A DNA stretch of 64,000 nucleotides from Patiria pectinifera (lineage: Eukaryota; Echinodermata; Asteroidea; Valvatida; Asterinidae): assembly GCA_029964075.1 (NCBI GenBank), contig CM057142.1, positions 27,282,392 to 27,346,391 of the forward strand, written 5' to 3'. Under the pieces are notes generated by a model. It did no database searches. It had not been told where the DNA came from and saw nothing but the letters and a program-made list of their open reading frames with translations. Below, piece after piece: positions 21,595 to 33,301 of the stretch (positions within the stretch are counted from its first letter, which is position 1; each line of letters starts with the position of its first letter). A program made the translations under genes and the position numbers.

Positions 21595-22035
21595 ATTCGC
21601 CCCTTCGTGAAAACGCTAAAGTGACTACGCGCAGATTTCACCCTTCTGCGGTCTGAGTCAGTGCAGTTTTTGTACAGCATGCGCAGATTTTGCCCCACTG
21701 CGCATGCACCTTGAAATTCACCCCTTCATGAATACGTTTTATTGCACGCGCATGGAATTCGCCCCTTCGTGATATACGCGCCATTGTATTACAATGTATT
21801 TATTTACTAAAAAAGGTATTAATACCATAGAGTGCGGAAATTCGCCCCTTCGTGAAAACGCAAAATGGCACTTTTGGCAAATTCGCCCATTCGTTAATTA
21901 GGTTAATTAAGATTTTGATTAATTTTTTGAAAGTATAGCCTCACCAGGTTGTAGATATTCATTTTCACCACACAAAAAAATTTCTCGAAAAACAGACGAT
22001 TTTCAGGAAATTTTCCCCGTCGTGAAAACAGTGAC
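21595..22035 (+). repeat. Dispersed short-motif array, consensus aaattcgccccttcgtgaaa
   Basis: Copies or variants start near 21593, 21714, 21752, 21838, 21879 and 22001 with irregular spacing. Several are followed by acgc. The array ends 100 bases before exon 7. The function is unknown. Confidence 0.6.
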
Positions 22036-22134
22036 GGCTTACTTCATGATTCCAGTTAGTAATACTAAGTTAACTAAGTTAACATTCCCATGAGGACAAT
22101 TCAAACTAAAGTCTCCATTATCGTCACTGCGTAG

Positions 22135-22310
22135 GTTTTATGCGACACACGTACGGAGCTGTGGCATTGTACAGAGCGTCTGCGTCAACCTCGTTCCCGG
22201 AGAGTGGCCCACCTTCATCCCAGGGCCTCATCGACGCCGTCGTGTACACCGACCTGGACAGTAAGCCCATCGGGCTGACCAACGTGCTTACACCAGACAC
22301 GGCCTCAGCT
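22135..22310 (+). CDS. Exon 7 of the LTD-like repeat protein (later repeat 5)
   Basis: Two bases complete Gly878, then residues 879-936 follow and the exon ends in phase 0 (TCAGCT|GTAAGA). The acceptor is cactgcgtag. It encodes YGAVALYRASAS, GLIDAVVYTD and NVLTPDTAS, the standard second half of a repeat. The 440 bases upstream of the acceptor carry a dispersed C-rich motif array (21595-22035). Confidence 0.86.
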
Positions 22311-22429
22311 GTAAGATTTACTTTCAGATGTTAAGTTTTGAATTCCAAAAGAGTGCTTGCTGCTTTGTATTACTCTTGGAGGTTTTTTTCCCCGTTGTTT
22401 TTCTTTTCAGTGGAAGAAACTGTTAACCA

Positions 22430-22701
22430 GGGCCCAATTTCACAGTGCTGCTTAACAGTTAGCAGAAAAGTTGTGCTTAGCATAGTAGACAAATTTGCTA
22501 ACCTTAAGCACTATTTCACGGCGTGGATGTGCTAACAGTGGCGTGTGCATGGAGATTTCTATTGTTACGTCACTAAGTTAGGCAAATTTTTCCTCTGAAG
22601 TAAGCGTGCCTTTTTGCTGTGCTTATGTTTACGGTCTAAAAATAAACAGAGGCTCTGTTAGCAGAAAATTGTGTGCTTAGCAGCACCGTGAAATTGGGCC
22701 C
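22430..22701. mobile_element. MITE with GGGCCCAATTTCAC ends
   Basis: The left end gggcccaatttcacagtgct and right end agcaccgtgaaattgggccc form inverted repeats of about 22 bases with one mismatch. The interior repeats gttagcagaaaa / gcttagca. It lies 120 bases into intron 7. Confidence 0.78.
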
Positions 22702-24732
22702 AGTTGTGCTGTCCAATTTTAAAGGCACGTTTAAGGTGAAAGCATTGCTTGGCACAAATGAGCTATTAAGTAAAAAACAAAGGGGGGAGGTGGTTAGACA
22801 TAAACACAGGCGTAGCCAGGAATTTGGAGATGGGGGGGGGGCCAAGTCTGACCGGCCATTACGAACCTGAATGCGAGCGCGAAGCCCTTACGGCGTGGGG
22901 TCCGGGGCCCGCTTAAGGGCCCCGGGAAATTTTGGATTCTAGACGCTCTGTGGTGCAATCTCAGGCATTTCCTTGCCACTTTCTTCTTACTCTGAATCAA
23001 ATTTGCTCTTCAAGGTAAGATTTTAAGGGGGTTGGTGGTGGGTCATCAAAGTTGATTTTTTTCTTGGCATTTTTTTGTTTTTATTTCTGAGCGGAAGTCG
23101 TCACCGAGCGGAAACCCCCTCCCCCCTCCCAAGCGTAAGGGCCTGTTATTGTTTTTTGTATTGATCGATGTTACTGTGTGCAACATGAGTAAAAATTTGT
23201 CTTTGTCTTCAACCATAGTAATTTAAAACCGGTCCTGATGGGCTTGGGACCAATCAAAAGATTTAAATTGTCACCGACTTCACGAAGTAACACCCAAGTC
23301 TACTCCAGTGTTACTTCGGCGTGAAAACGTCAATGACAAATTGTGGTTACGGTACGTTTCACGAAGTAACACCCCAAATGTGCGCCCGCACTTCGGACAC
23401 TGGCGCGAACAGATTTTTGTTTTCACAAAGTAACAACACTGTTACGGAAATACAATTCGGAGAAAAACGTTTTGAAACACTAAATAAAAGCCTTTAAACT
23501 GGTGAGTTACTTCGTGCAAGCAAAAATACACGAATTGAACGCACAGTCTACCCGGATGTTACTTCTCGAAAACGAAAATTACTCGGTTCTGTAAAATACG
23601 CGCCTAACGCACTCAAGCCCACTCGGGTGTTATACTTCGTGGTGTCGTTGACGAAATGTCTGCAGTGTTTATGAATTTATTGTAAATGTACTTCAGGTTG
23701 TCAGTATGTCTCCGACATACTGACTTTTTAAATCTTCAGATTTGCATGGGGGAAAGGTTGTTTGACTGACCTGGGGGGGGGGGGGATTAAGCCCCCCCCC
23801 CCTTAAGATCTCGGCCATCGAGTACCGAACAATTTTGAAACTCGGTACATGCATAGAGTAACTCATCATGAACATACCCACGAAATTTCATGACAATAGG
23901 TTAACATGGTCAAACGTTTTTGGAATTATGGCTAATTAATTGATATTGATAAACAGTGATATGTACGGATGGTAATTGTGCATGCTGTGTACATGACGAC
24001 GGTATGTGGGAAAATTCAGTTTTCACGGCGCGTAGCGCCGGAAAAATTTTCGCAACGCGGCAACCCCTCGTCCGATTTTTATGTTTTTGGTATCAAAAGA
24101 TGCGCAAGGCTCGAGGCTAAAAAGTCATAACAGCTCGGGTCGCGAAATTATTTTTTTTAGGGCTATCGCAGAAAAAGTTGAGGGCCCCTTTTATTAGGAA
24201 AACCTCGTTCATTTTGTAACCGCCAGACATCTTGGTTTTGTTGGTGTACGTTCTCAGTTTCCGCATCACGAAAACATTATTCATTCATGCACATTCCTAT
24301 GTGATTTATTTTTGTTATTCTGAAAGAATACGTCAGTCGTTGTGATCCGTGGACAGAACTTTAAAACGATAGTTGTGTTTAAATTTCAATGATTCTTGTA
24401 CTACATGTAAATGAAAGCTTATGAATTGGGCTTTCATATCCTAGATTTTGAAAGTGCTACATGCAGAATATCAATAAAACAATGGCCCCGACCATTAGTA
24501 TGCTATAGCCGCCTTTTGGGAAAATAACCACCACCATTTGTATTTTCACTTCCCACGGAAGCCTACAGGGGCGCATAAGGCTGTTTGAAGACCGTTTTGG
24601 GGGTGAAATCTGACGATTTTGATTGGGGGTACAAGTGAAAATGGTCCAAAAAAATAATAGTAACCACAATAGGACAATCGATCTCGGACTCTACTATCGC
24701 CTGACCATGTCCAAATGTTAAAAAAGCGATCA
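22702..24732. other. Intron 7, left part: repeats only
   Basis: A G-run segment begins at 22808 (caggcgtagccaggaattt), a typical left end of a hAT-like MITE, but I could not place the right end. Region 23275-23680 holds several acgaagtaacacc motifs in both orientations. A hairpin with 11-bp arms lies near 23700-23725 (gtcagtatgtc / gacatactgac). Region 24330-24480 is similar to 41060-41190 and 43580-43735. No coding signal was seen. Confidence 0.45.
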
Positions 24733-25110
24733 TTAGGCCCAAAAAAAAGTCTCCGGTTTCTGGTATGCGCGCGCGTCGCCGTAGCCATGCGCGTCGGCAA
24801 AATGAAAAAGTTTTTTTTTCAATGAAAGATGATGTCTCAAAACCGCCAAACTCACTGGTTTGACTGGAATTCTGCTGCTGCACAATTTAAACGTGTTTTT
24901 AGATGGGGTTATGATCGAGAATAAGCTTTATGTGGCCTCTCTGGACTCCCATATATTTGCACTAAGTCTAGTCGGGCACCATTTGCAGTCATCAGCCTAC
25001 ACTTTGAGGCAAAAAAATCAGGTAAAAAAAAAAAAAAAAACCGCGTCGCCGCACCACTTTTTGGGCAAGCTCCATACCAGAAACCGGAGACTTATTTTTT
25101 TTTGGCCTAA
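24733..25110. mobile_element. MITE with TTAGGCC...GGCCTAA ends
   Basis: The left end ttaggcccaaaaaaaagtct, continuing ccggtttctggta, pairs with the right end taccagaaaccggagactta and tttttttggcctaa. The inverted repeats exceed 30 bases. They share the ggccaaaaaaa outer part with the element at 39685-40037. Confidence 0.72.
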
Positions 25111-26073
25111 CGTGCATGCCATGAATAAAATAATGTCAGTCTAAGCGCGCTAACTACTGTAGCCTTCGGTACGTATACATGAATATGTACGTGTCACGTA
25201 GCATTTCGGACAACACATATTTACATACTCGTATACTTTCATTTAAAATACAATTCGCATTTTGGTAAAAATCCACTTTTAATATTTGTACATTATATAA
25301 CATTCCATTTTTGTTGCGTTCCTTTCTTTTTTTCCTTTTTTTTTTTTTTTACCACACACAGCATAAAGTTCACACCTCATTTTAGCTGATAAGTATCGTT
25401 TGGGTAAGCAAAACATATTTATCTCAGTGAGCTGTGAAATTGTGCCCTGCCTGCTCATATGCAAGCAAATCTTTTTGCACACTGGGTGTTTTTTTTGGGT
25501 ATATATGATATTTTAGTTTTAGTGGTTGGAGAAAAACCAAAAAAAGAATATTCTAATTGCAAAAACCCACAAATCAGGCAGGAACTGAAAAAAAATAAAC
25601 CAAATCCACAATAGACCAATCTACTAAGCCCCGCCCAAAAACCAGTGCTTTGACCAATCGCAGCCGTGACTGATGTCTGATATACGTGCAAAAAAAGTCT
25701 GACGTAGATGCAAGCGCGTTTATCATTTCAACACCATTCTACGAAATAAAAATTCAAATCAGCCTGATTTTGGTACTTCTGCTTGCAGCAGCATTCAGGC
25801 ATGATGGTCCAGTGTCAATATTTTGAAACTTAAGCATAAGCAAGCTTTAAAAAACTAGCATATAGGCGTAAGAGCCTTTCTATTATTTGAGCCAGCAATT
25901 CATTTTTAAATAAGTGTGAGTCATCTTTACAGGCTGTTTCTGAATTTTCATACCACATTTGCATCACATTTAATCCCATTACTGTTTTGACTGCCGGATA
26001 CGAAAAACCACCAAAAAAAAACATATATGGAAAAGTGGAAAAGTACACCTGAACTATGCAAGACAACATCTTC
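25111..26073. other. Intron 7, right part: no gene recognised
   Basis: AT-rich with T-runs. Region 25990-26060 resembles 10260-10315. No coding signal. Confidence 0.35.
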
Positions 26074-26608
26074 ATAAAGCTACATCATTTGCAGCTATCC
26101 AAAAAGTAACTGACGTAATTATTGTTGAAAAGCATACTTGGTTGAAAGATGACTGAACTCCCTGTGAAATTAGTCTTTCTGGCATGCTGTCATTTTGAAG
26201 AAATCAACGAAAGAAGGCCTTTCCAACGGTGCGTCTTAAAACGCACAGTTGGAAATTTCCGTTTGTAGTTCGTTTTTTTTATTTGGCAAAGTGCGTAAGG
26301 GTTGATGCGACGCACACACGTGCGCAGTTGCTATAATTCGTCGGATCAGTGCGCGACATTACGTAGCTGCAATCGGCTCAGTGAGAATGTGTCTCGGACG
26401 CTGAATTCAGGCCCAATCAAAACATGATTCAGCAAGTTTTGATTTGAAATCGAGCTCCGAGAATGTTGTTTTTCTTGAAATATACAGCTAAAGCTGAGCT
26501 GAAAGTTCATCAGGTTAGTTGTTCAGCCCCCTTCTTTAGATTTTGAGCACTTACGTTGCTTCAAATGAACAAAATGCACAAATTACAAATGATGGACTGC
26601 ACCTTTAA
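26074..26608 (+). mobile_element. MITE family 1, copy 4
   Basis: The ends are taaagctacatcatttgcag and aaatgatggactgcacctttaa. The interior matches copies 2, 3 and 5, with the ccaacggtgcg / cgcacagttgg hairpin and the GC-rich core. It is about 465 bases upstream of exon 8. Confidence 0.66.
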
Positions 26609-27074
26609 GACATTGAACAACTTTGACTATACAATAGCAAAACTTGACAACTACGGGTGTTAAAAATTAAAAATTGAGTTTGTTTGTTGCTGCTCACAAG
26701 TTTGAAGTAAAGCTTCATTCCAAACATAACCATGTGCCTCTCCGTATTCAAATGTCCTCGCCCTGAGCCACTGAACCGTGCATCATTTACATGTCAAAGC
26801 TGAAGTATATTTATTCTAAATGCCCCGGTACTCAACCAAATATATCAGCATGTGACGTGCACTGTTTGAACATGCAGTGTGGCATTTCAGAGGTGAATGC
26901 GTTGGTTGCCCATATGCGCAGTGTATTGGTCTATTGGACCTTGGTGTGAATCAGACCAGGGCCATGGAGATGAGGAAAGGACCATTGATCCAACCTTATT
27001 TTGTTTCGGAGGTCACAAGTTCATATTTTCTCCCCAGTCATTTTTGGTTTTTTGGTTGAACATTTGATACACAG

Positions 27075-27435
27075 ATTGATTCCAGATCCCTGCAGCTGTC
27101 GGGTTTTTCACTGAGCCGCTGCCTATCGCCTGCTCTGCGCTCGAAAGCCCCCTACGCCGTCCGACCCCAAACCCCTCGGAGCTTCAATGACTGCCCTGTG
27201 TTCTCCAACGACATCATCATCAACGAGGTTAACGTGGAGCACCCGGGCCAGTCTACCCAGGAGGAGTTCATCGAACTCTACGATGGCGGAGTGGGAAACG
27301 TCAAGATGCGCTACCTGAGCCTGGTCCTGTTCAACAGTCACAGCGCCGACCAGTCCTACGTGACTGTGGATCTGCACGGCAAGCGCACTGACGCGAACGG
27401 CTATTTTGTGATTGGTGCGCAGGATACCGAAGGAG
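27075..27435 (+). CDS. Exon 8 of the LTD-like repeat protein (end of repeat 5, first half of repeat 6)
   Basis: The exon covers residues 937-1056 plus one base, starting in phase 0 after tgatacacag. It encodes FSLSRC (947-952), the closing PRSFNDC (Cys976), DIIINEVNVEHPG (982-994), EEFIELYDGGVG, SLVLFNS and KRTDANGYFVIGAQD, a near-consensus repeat 6. The donor GGAG|GTATAT is weaker than the others but is the only one that keeps frame with exon 9 (phase 1). The following intron holds the SINE pair and the Ty3/gypsy element. Confidence 0.87.
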
Positions 27436-27912
27436 GTATATGTGAAAGATCAGTCACTTCAATAAGGCAAACTCTTTACTAATTTTGTAGGCTGCGCAAG
27501 AGCTATATCATAACATAAGCTAAGTAGGCTATATCTGTTTGCTGTCCTCATTGACGCACTTTCCCATTCTGAGCATTCTTGTGCTAGAAGTACAGAAGTC
27601 AACCAACTGTGACTTTCAGAGATGGGGCAGCGACAACTGTCGCCCTGAAAGTGTGCACCGTGAGTTTTAACAAATTTGACAAGACATATAGAGGTTTGCA
27701 GGTTGCTAAAATCTGGGAAGGTGACTCTTCAGTCCTTGGTCACTTCTGTTAGGGCCCCTCTCAAGTCATATCCGGGACGAGTTCCAGACAAGTTGCGGGT
27801 AGAAGCATTCACTTTGTCCGGCAGAAGCTCTGCGTTTTTGTCCTGAACATGTTCCGGAAAAAGTTTCATCAGCAATACTGATAACTACATTGCAATAATA
27901 GTTTACATTGCA

Positions 27913-28378
27913 ATAATAGTTCATGCGGTACCCGCTGCTATGTACATCAGATTCGAACCAGCCAACCGATCCCGTTAGCTTGGTGGTCGAGTGGTAAGAC
28001 ATCTGCACTAGAAAGCATGCAGGAGGTCATGGGTTCGAGTCCCACCCGAGTGAATTTTTCCATCTTCACTCGGGAGGTAACACACTGAGTATACAGTGTT
28101 TAAACGTCGGTGAAGGGCAAAACCTAATTTGATTTATATCACACCGACGCAAAATTCCCTCTTATAATAGTTCATGTGGTACCCGCTGCTATGTACATCA
28201 GATTCGAACCAGCCAACCGATCCCGTTAGCTCGGTGGTCGAGTGGTAAGACATCTGCACTAGAAAGTCGTGGGTTTGAGTCCCACCCGAGTGATTTTTTT
28301 CCAACTTTCACTCGGGAGGTAACACACTGAGTATACAGTGTTTAAACGTCGGTGAAGGGCAAAACCTAATTTGATTTA
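27913..28378 (+). mobile_element. Two tandem tRNA-derived SINE-like units
   Basis: Units start at 27913 and 28164 (period about 251) with ataatagttcatg. Each holds a tRNA-like block with an A box (tggtcgagtggtaagac) and a B box (ggttcgagtccc at 28032-28043; ggtttgagtccc in unit 2), then a shared tail (actcgggaggtaacacactg). Unit 2 lacks about 10 bases in the anticodon-variable region. No paired acceptor stem is evident, so these are SINEs or tRNA pseudogenes rather than tRNA genes. Imperfect 23-base direct repeats flank the pair (27872-27894 and 28383-28405). Confidence 0.7.
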
Positions 28379-28405
28379 CATTGCAATACTGATGACTTCA
28401 TTGCA

Positions 28406-28722
28406 GGAAGATTGCAGGGAAGTTGTTCAGAATCTTGCAACTTATACCCGATACAATGTCCCAAACTTGTCCGGAACTCGTCCCAGATATGAATTGAGCC
28501 GGGCCTTATTGGTCAATGATAAGTGGAGCGGGGACAAATTGGGTTTAGGCAGTTGGCCCCCACCCCCCTCCGTTTGATCCCTGACCCCCTTCCAAAAAAT
28601 TGTTTAAAATGGAAAAATGAAAACAGAAAGGACCTGAGGACAATTGGTAGCTATTTGATGTAAGTACATTTAACAGTATAAACGGACTGGTAGGGGCCTG
28701 AAAAGCACAGCATTAAACAGTA
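28406..28722. other. Intron 8 between SINE pair and retrotransposon: no gene recognised
   Basis: Unique-looking AT-rich sequence. tcccgatatgaattgagccgggcc-like phrases near 27765-27785 and 28485-28505 (opposite orientation) suggest the ends of a larger inverted-repeat element around the SINE pair, but I could not define it. Confidence 0.3.
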
Positions 28723-28726
28723 CACT

Positions 28727-29184
28727 TTTAGGGTTTTGGTTGAGGAATAATGGAATACACACAATGTTGGTCATACAGCGACTTTATTCTAACAATCGAA
28801 CAACTAGACTACCGTATATTACAAGAGAGAATTCGGAGACATGTGTCTCGTTTGATGGTTGAAAGCAGAGAGCGAAGAAAGTAATAAAGGAGAGTGAGTG
28901 AAGAATCTAATAAGTAAGGTGGGGCTGACTATCCAATTTAAAAGCAATAAAAACTAGAGACTGAAGGAATGTACTAATGGACTTTGTGGTTAGGTGATAA
29001 AATGTGGTAAGAGGGACAAAGTAATAAAAGTGGGGCTTGGCTCAGTAGTAGTAATCAATCAATTAGGGAGATTGATACCATAGGGTCATAACTTTTACCC
29101 ACCACTGGACTGTTGCTGGGGGCAATGTACGAGGGGTTAAAAGTTCACAAATTAAGCTATAATTATATGGAAGAAAACGCTACA
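28727..29184 (-). repeat. 3' LTR of the Ty3/gypsy element
   Basis: It reads TGTAGCG...CCCTAAA on the - strand. I compared it base by base with 33302-33759 and saw no difference. On the - strand the purine tract ggaagggggctcc (29185-29197) lies directly before it. Confidence 0.92.
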
Positions 29185-29231
29185 GGAGCCCCCTTCCAGT
29201 GAGTGAGAAGTAACAAAAATTGATAAAACAC

Positions 29232-32200
29232 TTAAGAACGAACGAATGTGACATAGCGTTTGGGCCAATGAACTGTGCGGCCTGAGCGGGTTGTACGAGG
29301 AGGTGGAATATCTGAGGTTGGGATATTCTGCTCGGTATTTACAGGATTGGTTTGAACTATTGGGATAGAGAGGTTGGGTTTGGGAAGAGCAGAATTCGTA
29401 GCATGACCTATATCTAAATGGGCAGATTTAAGGCGATCTATGCTAACTGTGTCCTGACGATTGTTCAGTTCAATGACGAAATGTTTAGCTGAACGACTGA
29501 GTACTTTGAAAGGTCCGTCGTAAGGCGGTTGTAGAGGTTTACGCACTGCGTCACGACGAACGAAAACATGAGTGCATGTCTGAAGTTCCTCGGGAACATG
29601 CACTGTGGGACGCTGCTGTGCGCGGGTTGTTGGTGGCTGAAGATCCTGCATGGCGCGTTTCAAGCGATGAACATAGTTCGTAGGCTCTAAAGCAGTGGCA
29701 TCAGTAGTGTTGTCAAAGAATTCGCCAGGCAGGCGAAGTGTGGTGCCATAGACGCGTTCGGCAACACTGTGACCGAAATCGGACTTGACCGCAGTTCGGA
29801 TTCCCAAGAGAATCAGCAGCAAAGTCTCTGTCCATAGGCTTGCGTCTGGTTGTGCCCGTAGTGATGACTTCAGTTGGCGATGAAAACGTTCCACTAGTCC
29901 ATTCGCGATTGGGTGATAGGCTGTGGTACGTATGCGGGTGGTACCAAGCAGATTTGTGAGTGCGCGAAAAAGTGCGGATTCAAACTGGGCACCGCGATCA
30001 GTGGTGATAACCGATGGAACACCAAATGAGGCAACCCATCGCGTTACAAAAGCACGAGCGACTGTTTCAGCTGTGATGTCAGGTAGAGGGATGGCTTCTG
30101 GCCAACGTGTGAAACGGTCAATACAGGTCAACATGTATACACATCCACTGGATGTGGGTAATGGTCCAACAAGATCAATGTGAACATGCGAAAATCGGGC
30201 ATCTGGAGTAGAAAACTCAGACAGGGGTGCAAAGGTATGGCGATGGACCTTTGAGCGCTGACACTGTATGCACGATTTTGCCCATTGTCGCACATCACGG
30301 TTAACACATGGCCAAACGTAGCGGTCCGTGATGAGGCGTTGCGTAGCGCGAATTCCAGCGTGAGATAGGGAGTGTAGAGCGTCAAACACTGCACGACGCA
30401 TCTCCACTGGAACAAATGGACGTGCGTTTCCAGTAGAAATGTCACAAGTTAGTGTAATGTCACATGATGGTAGGGGAACTTGTTTGAACGTGAGCGAGGA
30501 TGACGATGTGCGCAAACGTTGAAGTTCCTCGCTGGTGTTCTGCAATTCCGCCATTTTGTGGAAATCGATGAGTGCAGTATGATCCGTGCGAAGAGCATTT
30601 AGTTCGACACGAGATAGGGCATCTGCGGCAGGGTTATCTCCACCTTTAACATGTCTGATATCACAGGTAAACTGGGAAACAAAATCGAGGTGGCGAATTT
30701 CACGAGGGGAGTGTCTGTCCGTTGTGGTGCCGTGAGCATATGTGAGCGGTTTGTGGTCCGTTAGCACATGAAATTGACGACCCTCGAGTGAGTGACGAAA
30801 ATGGCGGATGGCAAGGTATATGGCCAAAAGTTCGCGACCAAATGTGCTGTAACGTGTCTCTGCTGGTTGAAGTCGCTTTGAGAAGAAAGCGAGTGGTTGC
30901 CATGCATTGTCGATTCGTTGTTGAAGAACAGCTCCCACTGCGACATCCGAAGCGTCCGTCATGACGCATAGAGGCGCGTCTGGCTTTGGATGTGCAAGGA
31001 GAGTGGCGTTAGCGAGGGCAACTTTGATAGCGTGAAATGAAGCGGTGGCAGAGTCATTCCAAGGGAGTGGTGCCGACTTCTTTCCGGCATTAGAAAGTAG
31101 ATCGGTGAGTGGTTGGAGGATCTGGGAACACTGGGGAATGAAACGGCGGTAGAAGTTGACGAGACCGAGAAATTCCCTGAGTTTGGTGAGAGTTGTTGGT
31201 TGGGGAAAATCACGGATAGCACTGACCTTTCCAGCAAGTGGTTGCACTCCGTGACGGTCAACGTGATGTCCAAGGAATTCCAGTGCCTCTGTGCCAAACA
31301 GACATTTCGCGGGGTTGATGATCACGCCGTATTGTTGGAGGCGGTCAAACAGAAGGCGAAGATGCGTTTCATGTTGATCGGCATCAGTACTGGCAACTAA
31401 GAGGTCATCGATGTAGGCATAAGAAAAGTCCAAACCTCTTGTTACTTCATCAATGAAGCGTTGGAACGTTTGGGCGGCGTTGCGCAAACCAAATGGCATA
31501 CGGGTAAATTCGAAGAGCCCAAACGGAGTCGTGATAGCGGTTTTAGCAATATCGTCCGGTGCCATGGGAATCTGATGGTATGCGTGGATGAGGTCGATCT
31601 TGGAAAATATCACAGTGCCATGTGGTGATGATGTAAAGTCTTGGATATGTGGCACTGGATAACGATCAGGCACTGTGGATTTGTTGAGAGCCCGATAGTC
31701 ACCGCATGGACGCCAATCCCCAGGTTGCTTTTTGGGGACCATATGAAGAGGTGAGGACCAATTACTGGCCGAAGGGCGCACGATACCCAAGTCCATCATG
31801 TGTTGGAACTCGTCTTTGGCGACTTTCAAACGGTCAGGTGCAAGACGGCGTGGGCGTGCGGCTGTAGGGGGGCCAGTCGTGATGATATGGTGCTCAACGT
31901 TGTGTTTGATTGGAGTGTCACTATAGGTGGGACGCGTTATGCTGGGGAAATCCTTCAAAATGTCCGCGAATCGAGATGGGGTGGGCGGTTTGAAGATCGG
32001 GCTGAGCGATGGCGATGTTGATGCTTTTCCATCGATGCTTAAGCTGGTCGTAGCATCAATTAGCCTGCAGTTGCGAATGTCAACAAGAAAGTTGAAATAA
32101 CGAAGGAAATCTGCGCCTATGATTGCATGTTGAACGTCGGCGACGATGAACACCCATCGACATGGCCGCCGAATCCCAATGTCAAGTGTCAATGACCTTT

Positions 32201-32432
32201 CACCATATGTAGCGATTTGCGATGCATTCGCTGCTTGAAGGTCATGTCCATGACAGCGGTCGGCGCGGTCGTGAGATGAAGGAGGGATGACACTCACCTC
32301 TGCTCCTGTGTCCACAAGGAATTGTTGCTTCGTTACTCGATCGGTGACATAAAATAGGCGATGAGATGAGGAACGGCCGGCAGAGCATGTCGCCCCTACT
32401 TGCCGGCTTGGTCGTTTTCCTGGTGACCGGCC
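29232..32432 (-). CDS. pol: Pol polyprotein of the CsRn1-type retrotransposon (protease, RT, RNase H, integrase)
   Basis: The -1 frame relative to gag opens after a TAA at 32435-32433, with no early ATG, so it is probably made as Gag-Pol by frameshifting. Counting from the Val codon at 32315: protease DTGAE 2-6; RT with [12 protein letters not shown] 200-211 and catalytic YIDD 301-304; RNase H with TDASD 453-457, E495 and D520; integrase zinc site H648, H652, C682, C685; catalytic D714, D773 and E809 with DD35E spacing. A basic C-terminal region of about 200 residues follows. I see no stop or frame break, so it appears competent. It copies the element's RNA into DNA and inserts it. Confidence 0.9.
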   Translation of the reverse strand, partial: GRSPGKRPSRQVGATCSAGRSSSHRLFYVTDRVTKQQFLVDTGAEVSVIPPSSHDRADRCHGHDLQAANASQIATYGERSLTLDIGIRRPCRWVFIVADVQHAIIGADFLRYFNFLVDIRNCRLIDATTSLSIDGKASTSPSLSPIFKPPTPSRFADILKDFPSITRPTYSDTPIKHNVEHHIITTGPPTAARPRRLAPDRLKVAKDEFQHMMDLGIVRPSASNWSSPLHMVPKKQPGDWRPCGDYRALNKSTVPDRYPVPHIQDFTSSPHGTVIFSKIDLIHAYHQIPMAPDDIAKTAITTPFGLFEFTRMPFGLRNAAQTFQRFIDEVTRGLDFSYAYIDDLLVASTDADQHETHLRLLFDRLQQYGVIINPAKCLFGTEALEFLGHHVDRHGVQPLAGKVSAIRDFPQPTTLTKLREFLGLVNFYRRFIPQCSQILQPLTDLLSNAGKKSAPLPWNDSATASFHAIKVALANATLLAHPKPDAPLCVMTDASDVAVGAVLQQRIDNAWQPLAFFSKRLQPAETRYSTFGRELLAIYLAIRHFRHSLEGRQFHVLTDHKPLTYAHGTTTDRHSPREIRHLDFVSQFTCDIRHVKGGDNPAADALSRVELNALRTDHTALIDFHKMAELQNTSEELQRLRTSSSSLTFKQVPLPSCDITLTCDISTGNARPFVPVEMRRAVFDALHSLSHAGIRATQRLITDRYVWPCVNRDVRQWAKSCIQCQRSKVHRHTFAPLSEFSTPDARFSHVHIDLVGPLPTSSGCVYMLTCIDRFTRWPEAIPLPDITAETVARAFVTRWVASFGVPSVITTDRGAQFESALFRALTNLLGTTRIRTTAYHPIANGLVERFHRQLKSSLRAQPDASLWTETLLLILLGIRTAVKSDFGHSVAERVYGTTLRLPGEFFDNTTDATALEPTNYVHRLKRAMQDLQPPTTRAQQRPTVHVPEELQTCTHVFVRRDAVRKPLQPPYDGPFKVLSRSAKHFVIELNNRQDTVSIDRLKSAHLDIGHATNSALPKPNLSIPIVQTNPVNTEQNIPTSDIPPPRTTRSGRTVHWPKRYVTFVRS

Positions 32433-33241
32433 TTATAAGAACATGGCTGTGTACATTTGTGGGCCATAGCTCCAAATTTCTGGTGGTACCAACACTCTGC
32501 ATCGTGCGTGGCCGTGGCTGCTGATCTACGGTCATCAGTGCGTTGGCGACGCGGTTGATTGCGGCTGCGACTGCGTTCACGTGGACGGCTGGTGAGGGTG
32601 GATATCATTGATGCCAAACTCGCTACTTCGGCCCGCAGTTGTTGAATTTCGGTTGGTGGCGGAGATTCAATGGTAGTGATGTGTGCAGAGACGGGTGCCT
32701 GGGTAGGGGAGACTTCCATGATTTTATCTGCTAACTTTGCCAATTGGTCGATGTCGACCTCTTCTGAGGTGGAAGCAAGAATTAGCCGAGCATTGGTTGG
32801 AAGCCGCTGGAGAAAAAGTTGTTTCATTATTGATGGCTCCAATGTTCGCTCCCCCAAGAGCTGTTGCATCTTGCGGAGCAGTTGGGAGGGCTTTCGATCC
32901 CCCAACTCCTCTGTTGTCAAGAGTTGATGCAAGCGTTTTTGTTCAGATTGAGATGTGCGCTTAATAAGCTCCTTTTTCAGCGTTGTGTATGGAGCCTCTG
33001 AGGGTGGAGTTATTAAAATGTCCCTCACCTCCTGCGCTATAGTTGGCTGCAGGGACGCCACCACATAAGCATATCTGGTGTGTTCGGAGGTTATGCCTCG
33101 AGTGGTGAATTGTGCCTCCACTTGGGTGAACCATATTGTTGGGTCAGATGGCCAGTACGGTGGGAGTTTGAGGCTGATGGTAGCGGTTACGGGTGGCTGT
33201 GCTGTTGCGCCGGTACTAGTTGTAGCAGGAGTAGTAGGCAT
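32396..33241 (-). CDS. gag: Gag of the CsRn1-type retrotransposon
   Basis: A 281-residue frame runs from the ATG at 33241 to the TAG at 32398-32396. The open frame reaches further up to a TTG at 33259, but the ATG is the first in frame. A Thr/Pro/Ala-rich N-terminus is followed by a capsid-like helical region ([51 protein letters not shown]), an Arg-rich linker and a zinc knuckle [18 protein letters not shown], that is C-x2-H-x9-C-x3-C. This CHCC form replaces the usual CCHC. Its role is RNA packaging and particle assembly in the cytoplasm. It overlaps pol by 34 bases; pol is in the -1 frame. Confidence 0.88.
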   Translation of the reverse strand: MPTTPATTSTGATAQPPVTATISLKLPPYWPSDPTIWFTQVEAQFTTRGITSEHTRYAYVVASLQPTIAQEVRDILITPPSEAPYTTLKKELIKRTSQSEQKRLHQLLTTEELGDRKPSQLLRKMQQLLGERTLEPSIMKQLFLQRLPTNARLILASTSEEVDIDQLAKLADKIMEVSPTQAPVSAHITTIESPPPTEIQQLRAEVASLASMISTLTSRPRERSRSRNQPRRQRTDDRRSAATATHDAECWYHQKFGAMAHKCTQPCSYKAGHQENDQAGK

Positions 33242-33282
33242 CGCTGCAGTTGATTCCAAAATTCCACTGTTTTGTTGTATAG

Positions 33283-33300
33283 ATCACGTCAGGGTCACCA
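33283..33300 (-). promoter_or_regulatory. Primer-binding site, tRNA-Trp
   Basis: The + strand atcacgtcagggtcacca equals the 3' end of animal tRNA-Trp (ATCACGTCGGGGTCACCA) except for one base, so the - strand is its complement. It starts one base inside the 5' LTR edge. Confidence 0.85.
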
Positions 33301-33301
33301 G

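Noticed and set aside
27970-28052. Possible functional tRNA gene
   Set aside because: A and B boxes are good, but I see no seven-base acceptor stem pairing. A near copy lies 251 bases away with a damaged variable region, so it is a SINE or pseudogene.
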